A stretch of 64,000 nt of DNA from Hemileia vastatrix (taxonomy: Eukaryota; Basidiomycota; Pucciniomycetes; Pucciniales; Zaghouaniaceae). A program made the translations under genes and the position numbers. Below the pieces are notes generated by a model. It saw nothing but the letters and a program-made list of their open reading frames with translations. It did not search any database and was not told where the DNA came from. Of this stretch, positions 19,891-29,935 are shown piece after piece. Positions within the stretch are counted from its first letter, which is position 1; each line of letters opens with the position of its first letter. The stretch lies in the NCBI GenBank assembly GCA_030280995.1, contig JASXTE010000002.1, positions 26,323,683-26,387,682 of the forward strand. Reading direction: 5' to 3'.

Positions 19891-21667
19891 AATTAATTAA
19901 ATTTTAATACATTTTTTTCTGAATTCTTCTTTAATATCAACATGAAATTTTTCCAACAATTCACATATCTCCTTTCTTAGATTTTTCAATTATTCAACAT
20001 TTTTTTGTCTAACTAAACTACTTATATCTAATAATCTAGATCCTACTCTGTCAATCATACTTTCTATTTTTTTGTCAATTAATTTTAGGAATTTTTCTTT
20101 TGTCTTGTATTTATTACTTTCTTTTATTTGTTCCCAAATAATATCATCATCCACAGAATCTTGATTTTTCTTTTTTTGACCACAAAATTATTTCTAAGTC
20201 AAATAAATTTATGTCAATTTTTTTTTAGAAATACCCTCCCCTGCTATTTACCATAGCAGGGGGTGGGGATCATTTTTTTTTCTAAGTAAGAAAAACATTT
20301 AATACAAAAAAATGACAATACCCTCCCCTGTGTTTTATTGAAGTAGGCGCACAGATTTCCAAAATTTATGTTCATTGCATAAATTAAAATGTAAATAAGT
20401 CTTATAAGATGATTAACAAGCCTAAATTAATTACAAATCAAGTAAAAATGTGAGTAGAATTTGTCTGTGACTGAATTCAATGAAATCAAACACAAATGTA
20501 TACATGAACCTCATGAAAAAAACATTTTCCTCATGATTACCATTATAAAACACAAGGTCTGATGGCTCATTAATTTAGATAAGTAGAATATCATATATGA
20601 CTTGTAAAATGTTGATTTGTGAAATAAAAATAAAAATTAACAACCTATATTACACCCCATACTTAGTCAAAGTTGGATAAATATTACCTAAAAAGCTCTC
20701 CTCAAACTACCTGAATAAAAAAGTCTTAAAAAATGTCAAAAAGAGTTCCAAAATTTGCCAAAAAAAGTTTTCCAAAAGTACCCAAAAGGTGTTCCAAAAG
20801 TTCTTAAAAACGTTTCATGAAATTCCCCTAAAACCTCCCCAAAAATTTCCAGAAAAGTGCCAAAAGGATTCCAGAAAAGTGCCAAAAGGATTCCAGAAAA
20901 GTGGCAAAAAGTGCCAAAAAAAAGTTCCAAAAATTGTCCAAAAAAGTTCCAAAACAACTTTAAAACACTTTGAAATTCTTTTAAAATGTTTCTGAATGGT
21001 TTCTGATGGTTTCTGAGCATTTCCCAATTGAATTAGTGAAAATATAGACCCAAAATAGCCCAAAAACACTTAAAATTTACTGAGATATGCTTGGAAAATG
21101 TTTCTGTAAGGTTTTAACAAAATAAAATACCAAAAAAAGGCCATAAACATATCAAAGTAAGTGGAAATTTCTCAGAAAATGTTTCCAATTTTTTTCCAAA
21201 AAAATTAAGCAAAGAAAAAGCCCAAAAAAGTGAAAATGCCTAAAAATGACCAAAAAACACCAAAAAGTCAATAAATCAAGAATAAAAAAGATAGAGAACA
21301 AGAAAAAAAAGGAAAAAAATTGGGGGGAAAGGGTAATAAGAACAGATAAATCAGCAATAAAAACAAAAAAGAAACAAAAAAAAGAGACAAGAAAAAAGAC
21401 ATTTCAGTTAGCAATTAAATTTAAAAAAATGAGGAAGTGACTTACTTTGAGTGCTGTGAAGTGAGAATTATCAGAGCCAACAATGAATGCTGGAAGTTAG
21501 AGACAAAGAGAAGATGAAATATCTCATTGAGACAGAATCTTAGAAGTGTTATGCATTTGCAAATCTTATGCAATTTCAAGTCTGGGAGCTGAACCAAAAT
21601 AAAAGAAACTGGAAACTGGGGAATTTCATTTGTAAAAATTATTACACAAAAAAAATTTTTAAATCAG
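19891..21667. other. intergenic AT-rich stretch with weak coding traces and a hairpin
   Basis: Minus-strand DNA at about 19900-20170 reads as a Lys/Glu/Ile-rich coiled-coil fragment with one stop, of unknown origin. A perfect 10-bp stem CCCCTGCTAT/ATAGCAGGGG with a five-base loop sits at 20238-20262, and a CCCTCCCCTG copy lies at about 20321. From 20735 to 20960 the DNA is an imperfect series of TTCCAAAA-like units. The open frames there are low-complexity and not credible as genes. Nothing else was recognised. Confidence 0.5.
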
Positions 21668-21874
21668 TTAATCTAGGCTCTCAAAATGAGAAAGAGTATT
21701 TGGTAGTATTTTAGAATTCATAGAACTGAGTTGAGATGATGAAGTAATTTTAGATTCTATTGGTGGAGGTGGATCAGGAATCTCATCATCATAAAGCTCA
21801 TCCCATCCATCTTTTAAGTTAGCAAGAAGATTGTGGAATATAAGACAAGCAGTAATCCAGTATACAGCAAAATT
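21668..21874 (-). pseudogene. C-terminal relic of a PIF/Harbinger-type transposase
   Basis: An open stretch of 68 codons ends at a TAA. It begins NFAVYWITACLIFHNLL and continues with an acidic DGWDEL segment and a Pro-rich tail. The pattern of a W-x-x-A-C-x-I-x-H-N-L helix followed by an acidic stretch is typical of the end of the DDE nuclease in Harbinger transposases and their domesticated relatives. The catalytic residues are not present here, and the upstream sequence to 21960 is only weakly coding. I identify it from the motif alone. Confidence 0.5.
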
Positions 21875-22599
21875 ATCTTCAATTATTCAAGTAAACAAAG
21901 AAATTCAGGAAAATCTGTACAAAACATCTGTTGAAAGCTAGCTTCATGAATGTTGGCAAAATCATCAAGGTGATATTGAGGTTGGTGTCATATGGAAGAT
22001 GTTCTAGGAAATAAGTAGTGGTTCTACAACATGTTTCACATAAAAGACAAGTCAAATTCTGAATTAAAACTGGTATCAGAGCTAACCATTATCTTAAGAG
22101 CTACAGCTGCAGCAGTTGTCTCAAGTTGATGGTGGCCTGAAAGTGGCATGTTATGTTAGTGAAAAGTGGTGAAGATTAAGGGTAAGTGTATGATTATGGG
22201 ATTGATTAAGTTATGATGGGTCATATAACTTGCTCATATGAATAAGCCCTTAAGGATTAGGTGAAAAAAATCTAGGTTTTGGTGCCTTTGTACCTAGTGC
22301 TGACTAATCATGATTATGAAGGGAAGTGTTTTGATGACTTGTTTGAACCAAAAGAAGATGTGTTTTGGGACAAATACGCTGTTGAAATACACTTGTCCAG
22401 AGCAGGTGTATTTCATTTTTCGATGGCGGGTTTGGTACCTTTTTTGTGGAATATTTGGTAATGTTTGAGACCCCCTAATTTTATAAATAAAATGTTTAAT
22501 CTGTTTAATCTTCTTTTAAGACACAATTGTGAGTCAAAAAGGCTTTCAATAATGATTGGTTGTGAGATATAAATTATATTATTTAATAGGGGATATCAA
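21875..22599. other. intergenic, nothing recognised
   Basis: AT-rich sequence with short open frames only. A 60-codon plus-strand frame at 22279-22461 has no recognisable motif. Confidence 0.4.
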
Positions 22600-22745
22600 T
22601 GTTCAGGGATCCACAATTAGGGATCAGAAATTATTATTTGTGGATAATTCTTTTCCACTAGCCCCAGGGCTAGTGAATAAGGATTGCACAATAATGGATT
22701 ATCCCACCTCTTATACCCCAATTTCCATTCATTATTCCAGATCCC
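22600..22745. repeat. foldback (imperfect inverted repeat) element
   Basis: The centre is a near-perfect palindrome CACTAGCCC-ca-GGGCTAGTG (22656-22675). The flanks remain imperfectly complementary for about 50-60 bases each way, with GAA-AAG-ATT and GGATTATCC-like blocks on both sides. It could be a small MITE-like foldback. No clear target duplication was found. Confidence 0.45.
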
Positions 22746-24708
22746 AAACTTATCACATCCATAATTAATTTGTAAGCAAGTTACATGATATATAATTGGG
22801 GATTCCGTCTTTATGTGTCTCTTCACTCTATGCTACTTTATTTTTGTGGAGAACACATAACATTTTTTCTCATCCTTATGTGTCTCCATTATATGCTACT
22901 TAATTTTGGTGGAAAACACATAATCTTTTTTCTATCTACACACCCCACATGCTCATTTGGTGGCGAATTCCCACATCCCACTTGTCACCTAAACCTTCTA
23001 CCAACAATAATAAAGCATCTCTCAACTAGGAAGCAACTTCACTCAGCTATGAATGCTATCAATTTAATTTTAGCTGCTGACTCTGATTCTGACTCAGGTT
23101 TGGAAGACAATTTAGCTTATATGTCTTTTCAATGATCTTTATAAAGAAGAGGATCCCAAAAATTCACCAGCTCTCCCCTCCCTTGAATCACAAAACATTC
23201 TTTCCACCAGAATACACTCTGTCATTATACCAATCACCCTCCAACATTTTAAAACATAACCCTTTTGATTTTTTTTTTCATACTCACAAATTTTCAGCTT
23301 GTGTACTTTATTCACTTGGTTTAGTATTTTTTTTCGAATATTCATTTTTATTTTGAATTTACACTGAATGTCTCTTTTTTGGATGCCTCATTTGTTTTCA
23401 TTCACCAGCTCAACATGAAAGCACATATTTTCTGCAATTGCATAATTTTTCACTTTTTCTTTTTTTCATTCATCCCTCATATCCTTTCCTCCTCTCCTCA
23501 AACATCCCTCAAACAATTTGATTTTATTTATTTTTTCATCTCATCTCTCCAGGTAAGTCATTTTATTCTATTTTTGATTTTTTGGCTGTTAATTATAATT
23601 TTTTTTGTTTTTTTTCTGTTTTTTTTTTGTTTTTTTTTAATTTTTTGTATTTAAATTTTTTTTGTAAGTGTTTATTTTTGATTTCAATTGTAAAATTAAC
23701 CTTTTTTTTCTCTCCCTCTTTCCTTTCTTTTTTAGCTCCATCACCCTACTCATCATTCCTCCTTGGCATGGTCATTATCCCCCCTTTCTCTTCTTTCACT
23801 TTTTTTGGTTCCATGTCATTAAAATACATAAATTGCACATTCTTTATGCATTTCACTTACTCCATATTCAATTTCCCCCAAATTCCAACATCATTCTTTC
23901 TCACTCTATTTTTTCTACTTTTCAATTAAAGTAAGCTTCATCTCCTTTTTTTCATGACTATATGATATCTCTTTCCTTCTATGAAAATTTCATACTTAAA
24001 TATATGCATGAATATTATCTGGATAAAATTTGACTTATTCAAATCTTCTTGTTCTCATCTCCATTACCACTTTTCAAGTTTTTGTAAAATTTTGAAAATC
24101 AGACTTGGAATTAAGGTTAGGTTTATTCAAATCTAATTTCCTTTTAACTGAAAATTTTCCTGAAGACTACTTTTGATTTCCCACTAACAGATTTGAATTT
24201 GGTTCAGTGGTTGCTGAGATGTTGACCTTTAAAGTTGAGCCTTTTTTTCCCAATTTAATTCTTTTTAATTCATATTTTTATGTAAATAATTAGGGTTAGG
24301 TTTATTTAAATCAAATTAACTTCAACTTAAAATTCTCCTCAAGCCTATCTTTCATTTCACACAAACAGTTTTGAACTTGGATTGGTGGTTGCTGAGATTT
24401 TGACCTTACAGGTTGAGCCTTTTTTTCTAAATATTACTTAATTTATTTTATGTTTTTATATTTCATTATTAGATAATGAGGCTTGTGAAACTCTTATCTG
24501 ATGATTATCTAGGATTATATCTCCATATTGTTGAAATTTTTATCATCAATTTTCAAATATTTGTGCAATTTTGAAAATCAGAGTCAAAATCGGGGTTAGG
24601 TTTATTTGAATCTTATGTTCTTTTAGCTGAAGATTTTTACTCAGTTAATTTTTGGCCATTTTCTTTAAAACATTATATATTTGTGCATTTCAATCTAATC
24701 ATAAACTG
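22746..24708. other. intergenic AT/T-rich stretch with local tandem repeats
   Basis: A unit of about 80 bp containing TATGTGTCTC and ATGCTACTT is present twice at 22810-22930. A unit of about 180 bp with GGTTAGGTTTATT and GGTTGCTGAGAT recurs near 24114, 24294 and, partly, 24594. The first frame (22785-23135) ends in a Ser/Asp-rich segment NLILAADSDSDSGLED that might be the N-terminus of a lost gene. The pyrimidine-rich 23250-23930 stretch gives only low-complexity frames. Confidence 0.45.
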
Positions 24709-25190
24709 GCCAAGAAAGCTGGACTTCCCAATTGGAAAAATATAGAATGAGTTAAACTCAGTAATGGTTATATCTTTTCTTTTAATGTTATCATCAACTA
24801 TGGAGGATCTCATAGCCAAAGCCATGTTGAAAAAACTGATTCTAATATGCTTACTTTTTGTCTTTTCTTTTATATCAATCCTATTACTGGAAGACCAATC
24901 CCTTCACCTGATAAAATAAAAGGCCATGGACTATACTTTCTGGATCATAAATGTATCATGGAATTTGGATTAGAAAACAGGATTATGGAAGCGATTCAGA
25001 ATTCTTCAAGAGATAATCATCAAACTAGTAAAGCACATCCTGGATTGGAATCTAGAAAAAAGTTAACTCATTTTTGATTTTTGTTTCAGATCAATAAAAA
25101 TTTGATAAACCAGGTAATTAAGGTAAGGGTTGAAGGGTCGATGGCTACTAAAAAAATAGGGTGGGGTTCTAAATATGGTAATTATAGGAT
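24709..25190 (+). pseudogene. possible relic of a TET/JBP-like 2-oxoglutarate/Fe(II) dioxygenase
   Basis: The frame starts AGLPNWKNIE, has a TGA at 24748-24750, and continues with FSFNVIINY, SHVEKTDSN, an INPITGRPIPSPD segment, GHGLYFLDH, MEFGL and DNHQT. After a frame change near 25080 it resumes with FQINKNLINQVIKV. The order of H-x-[DE], tG-x-P, a G-x-f strand, a distal His followed by Thr, and a final Q-I-x-K-x-L segment resembles basidiomycete TET/JBP-type oxygenases. This is from memory of the fold pattern. The iron ligand HxD reads HVE here, and the fragment is not functional. Confidence 0.35.
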
Positions 25191-25564
25191 TTTCAAATTT
25201 TTATTTTTTTTCTTAAATTTTTTTATTTATAATTTATTTAAGATAACCAATCAAATTAAGTATTGTACCATCAAGCCCTTGTGCTGTATAAAGATTTTCA
25301 GTCAATTATATTCTATGAATGAGTTCATAATACCATTCTTTTCATATTTTTTCTTTGACTTGGCTCATGAAATCATTGAAAGATAGTATTTGGGATTCTT
25401 TTACCTGGTTGATTATCTTTTTTAATTAATTTACTTAATTATTTATGAAATAGAATGAAAATTTGGTAATCCTTACCCTGTTCCATAGTAAATTGCAGGA
25501 GGGGGGGGGTATTGCCAAATTTTTAAATAAGATGTGTAAATTTTTTGACTTGAAAGAAATTTGG

Positions 25565-25930
25565 AATGAAATATGAATGAAAAAAATAAAAAAAACTAGT
25601 CATCAAACATTTTTATTAAGCAGTAAACTTTGTCAACAGATTTATTAGCTTTGATGCACTTTATCAAGAAAAAAATCAAAAAAAATTGAACTCAAATATG
25701 AACAAAAAAAATAAAAAAAACTAGTCATCAAGCATTTTCATTAAGCAATCAATTTTCTCAATAGATTTATTAGCTTTAATGCATTCTATCAAGAAAACTT
25801 TCTAAAAAAATTTTGAATTAAATATGAATGAAATAAAAAAAACTAGTCATCAAACATTTTTATAAGCATTAAATTTCCTCAACAGATTGATTAGCTTTAA
25901 CACATTCTATCAAGAAAACTTTATTTTTTG
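25565..25930 (-). repeat. three tandem copies of about 125 bp (duplicated last exon)
   Basis: ACTAGTCATCAA recurs at 25595, 25720 and 25842 (periods 125 and 122). On the minus strand each unit encodes a segment like IKANKSIEKIDCLMKMLDD followed by TAG, preceded by a T-rich stretch that could be an intron. This looks like serial duplication of the last intron and exon of the SANT-like pseudogene. Confidence 0.6.
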
Positions 25931-27640
25931 AACAATCTTCAAGTCAATACTTGAGTTTAATTTGATCCAATAGGAAATTGTACTCATAAGCCTTCTCCTC
26001 TTTCTTTATCTCAAATTTCTTCTACTATTCTAGCTTCAGACTTGCTTGCTTGAGGATCCTCATTTCATTCATTAGCCTTTTTAAAAATAAGGAAAAGAGA
26101 TGTGAATAAAAAAATAAAAAAACTAGACAAGATATAAAAGCTCACTGGAGTGAGATCAGTTTGGTTTATATTGCCATAAGGATCTATTGAAAAGATATCT
26201 TGATTGGTGGAAGTGAAATGAGGGGAGGCTTGAGTAGAAGAAGAAGGGAAAAGATTTCTTTTGAAATCATGTTTGGAGATATCATCTTCTCCATCCAACA
26301 TGTTTTCAGGATTAACATTGGCTTGCTCTCCAAATATGGAATCTGTCAGCCAGGCTACTAGACTTACCCGGTAAAATAATTAATTATTTAACTGAGATAA
26401 AGCCACACATTTTTTCAATTCTTATTAATAACTAATTATTTAATATTTACTTATGTATTACTTACAACTAACTAGCTAAGTATATCAAGTAATGTAAATA
26501 ATTAATGTAAGTAAGTGTCCCATACATTTTTACTCTCTAACACTGTGCTCAATAATACAGTTGAGTGGGAATAAAAATTAATAATAAAATTATAATAAAA
26601 ACCTTAAAATTATCAAATTACTTCACTGAGAGATTTGTATTTCCGTGAAATCAATATATTTAACTCAAATGTGTTGTATTAATTGTGACAGTCCAAGGGA
26701 ACTCATGCTTTATTATAAATGAAAATGAAGCCCTTGATGATGTACCAATTAATTTATCTTTTATTTATGTCATATATATACTCTTTCTTATTCAGTTTTT
26801 TTCTCACACCCTTGTATTAGGTGGTGTAACTCCGTGTCTTTATTTCCCGCATTTTTGCCTATAAAAGGTCCTCACTTTTTGTACTTTCAGATCATTCTTT
26901 ACTTACTCAATTTATTACCACTACTTACTATCTACTTTATTGTTATCTATTATTGTTTTAGTATTTACATTAAACTGTGATTCTAAACCCTTAATTATAA
27001 TAGTAATCCATCTTTTTACATCTTATTATTGAGTAAATAATCTTTAAAGATAAGAAAAATACATACCCAAGTTTGAATCCTTTAAAACCCATTGTTGCTG
27101 CCCTTGGACCTCCCTGGAAAACCTTCTAGACTTGAAAGACCTCTTGACAGAATCCATCTCTTTGTAGTAAGGACATAAAGAATTAAGTTTATCATCTATA
27201 GTTTTCATGCCCTTACTGATATCAAGGTCAGTAGTACCAAAAACAGAGGAAGATGAAAGAGTTTTAGCATTCTTGTATTTGGTTTGATAGTGCTTGAAGT
27301 GTTTAGACATCTATTTAGGCAAAAGATTGATCCTTCTATTTTTCTTATTTCATAATTCATTGGCCATTGGAAGATATCCATTGATGTTTGATGCAGGGGG
27401 TTTTCCTACTTTATTTGCATTCTTAGAACCAAAAAAAGAGTCATAATTAGTTTTAGTTTTCAGCCAATTGATAAGTATGAGATGATCACGTTTTTTTATT
27501 TGAACAGTGTGGTACACATCTTGAAGTAACGCAGCAAATTTCTCAGATAGCAGGAGTGCAACAAAGGGGTCTTCAAGAGCACAGAAAAAGTAGACTCTCC
27601 ACGCACAGTCTTTTTTGTGTACTATGGCTATACTAGCCAC
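25595..27640 (-). pseudogene. SANT/Myb-like, TE-associated gene, cut by a solo LTR
   Basis: Reading down the minus strand, segments in one frame give INWLKTKTNYDSFFG and KVGKPPASNINGYLPMANEL, then TGA (27352-27350), 12 codons, TAG, MSKHFKHYQTKYKNAK, LCPYYKEMDS and, after removal of the solo LTR, IFGEQANVNPENMLDGEDD. A likely intron (GTGAGC...AAAAAG, about 26155-26080) leads to a Lys/Glu-rich coiled coil with double TAG. The last exon is triplicated at 25565-25930. The WL-x6-F-x-x-x-FG, KYKxAK and LCPxYxxMDxxFG signatures are those of SANT-like DNA-binding proteins widespread in fungi with DNA transposons. The upstream start is not clear. Confidence 0.6.
26344..27149 (+). repeat. solo LTR of the E2 family
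   Basis: It is 806 bp, the same length as the E2 LTRs, starts TGTCAGCC and ends CTTGACA. It is flanked by the 5-bp duplication GAATC (26339-26343 and 27150-27154). It is clearly more diverged from E2 than the two E2 LTRs are from each other. No internal sequence is present, which implies LTR-LTR recombination after insertion. A TATA box lies at 26860-26868. It interrupts the SANT-like pseudogene exactly in frame. Confidence 0.92.
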
Positions 27641-28724
27641 AGAAAGTAAAGAAATGAAGGAAATGTGTACTGATCTATACAAAAAGAGGATATGGTATGT
27701 ACTTGTGAAAAGTATAGTTAGCGCTAGACCCATACTACGGAGTTTTGGAACAACAACAAGTGATGGCATAAAAAATAACACTAAGGATGATACATTTTTG
27801 GTAAAGCAGTGTTCACCCGTCAAGATGAAAAACTTGTCAAGAAAAAAAAAGTTAGGAATAGGAAAGCAAATAGTTTTTAAGTAGCACTCAAAGAAAGAAG
27901 TAGCAAGTAAGATCTGAAACAGGGAAGTTATTTACTCAGCGCAGATGGTTTCACTGTTGGAAGGGACTCATGTGGTGAGAATAGGTTATACAAGAGGTAC
28001 AAAGGTGGTACTGTACCTATTATTAAGTCAGGAATCTCAGAAAACGTAGGGTATGTACAAGAGAGTGGAGTTTTGGGTGCTAATAGTAGTTCATGTCTAG
28101 ATGTATCAGGCACAATTAGAACCAAGACTTACACTGACAATTGTACATAGACTAATGAGACATTTAGATACTTTTTGACAATCTTGTATAGTGCTAAAAT
28201 TATGTAGGAAACCAAGTGGGGAAAAAGGGCATAGAGGTAGAGAGCTGAACATACAGGTGTATATAAACAGCACTCATCTTTTGGTGGAAAGAGTAGTAGC
28301 AGTGAGTAGGTAAAATTATAGAAGAATATTGTAGAGTAGACGTGTGTGTAGACTACTATATAGAGTATAATAGATAAAGAGGAAAAACAGATATTTTTTT
28401 ATTTTTTTTATTTTTTCAAACATAATGGTGTGCATACCAGAAGTGCACCACAGAGTTATTTTATTGCTACAGTAAGGATAGTATTGAATAGAGTGCTTCA
28501 AGAGGGAGTGACTGAGAATACTAGCGCTTACTGAGAAAAGATCTAGCCAATAGGTTGATTACTTATATTAAAATATATATTTCCCCTTTTCTTAACAAAC
28601 ATCTTCATAAGTTACTCTACTCTCAGCTCCAACAAAGTTAAATAACCTTACATATAATACATGCTTTCACTGTCTCTAAAATTAGAGTGGCATGCTTTTT
28701 TTTAAAAAAAGAGTTTTTTTCCAT
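27641..28724. other. intergenic stretch, nothing firm recognised
   Basis: This may include the 5' end of the SANT-like pseudogene. A 65-codon minus-strand frame at 27928-28125 and other short frames have no known motif. TCCAT at 28720-28724 is the expected left target duplication of G2. Confidence 0.4.
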
Positions 28725-29828
28725 TGTGGTCCTCCAATGTTGGAAGAGGCCTTTGTTGGTCTGTTTGGTGTTGTTTTTGTATGCCTTGATTGGCATTGGT
28801 CAAATATTTACATGTTATTTTGGTTTTATTCAGTGAATATTGGGACTATGGGTATGTGGGTACTACCATTAGATAGCCCCGGTGTTTCTCTATATTTTAT
28901 GTCTTGATGACATTTTTCATATTCTAAGTTACAAGGGGTCATTTCCTCATTTTTCATTTCTAAAATATAGCTGTTTAATTTTGTTTTTTGTGTTTTACAG
29001 GCTAACCTTAAGTCTTAGGGTTCAGTGCTTAGTACCATTAAATATAGCTAATTTGGATCTATATTTTATGTCTCAAAGGTTTCATAGCTTAATTTTGTGT
29101 TTTAAGGGTTTTAGTAGTTGTGGTGGATTTTTCTAAGTATTTTGGGCTTTATTGGAGGTTTTTGGTGGTTTTCTGGCTTCAGGGAGGTCTGGCTGCTTCT
29201 AGGCGGGCCACCTGACATCAGTCGGCCCACCTGCCTTGGTTATAGAAGGCTGGGGAGTGTTTTCTAGAGGGTATTTATTTAATTTGGCTGTCAAAAGCAC
29301 CAAATTTGTTGCTGTGCATGGATTATTTTGGTGGTGGTCTGTATGTACATAGTGAATAAGACAGTTCGGGGCAACTTTAATTATAATACAACCATCTGGT
29401 AATTATATCATTGTTTCTCACTCAGTTTTCACTGTTTTTTGTCCACAATTGGCTGTGTTTGTTGCAAGTTTAGTTCCTCATTTAACTGAACTTTGGCAAC
29501 TGATTTATCTGGTATAGATTTGCAACCTACATCAAGTATTATTGCTGTTTTCTGTGCAACAAGTGCACAGTGTTTTGGTATTCTGATGTGGATCTTTCTT
29601 AATTTCAGGTTTCTGGTTCTTTGGTTCTCAGTGGTCTGCTATTGGCTACTGTCTTGACTTGCAAAGCAGTCAAGAAGTGGGTTTGGAAGGGGTATCGTAA
29701 CAGTCTCTAATTTTCTGTAGCAAATGAATCTCACCTGGTATTTCTCAAAGGGACAGGGATTTTTCTCACCAGTTTTACTCCAACTCCCTTGGTCAAGGCC
29801 TATAGCTTGTACTTTAGGATTGTCTACA
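28725..29828 (+). repeat. 5' LTR of G2
   Basis: This is about 1104 bp, starts TGTGGTCCTCC and ends GTCTACA. It is homologous throughout to the G1 3' LTR, with substitutions and small indels. It contains the same GC-rich patch (29190-29255). Confidence 0.85.
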
Positions 29829-29832
29829 TTTC

Positions 29833-29847
29833 TGGTGCCCAATTTGG
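29833..29847 (+). promoter_or_regulatory. primer-binding site of G2
   Basis: TGGTGCCCAATTTGG begins four bases after the LTR end. TGG matches the CCA end of a tRNA primer. The tRNA cannot be identified with certainty. Confidence 0.5.
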
Positions 29848-29935
29848 TGAGAGGATTTGTTAGCTTTTTTGATTTTCTGTTACTGTTGGACTCTCTACTG
29901 TGTTTGGAGATTGGTTTTCTGGAATCTATTTGACC

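Noticed and set aside
20736..21069. Overlapping 94- and 84-codon minus frames rich in Phe and Gly
   Set aside because: They arise from TTCCAAAA-type repeats. Residue bias and frame overlap show low-complexity translation, not a gene.
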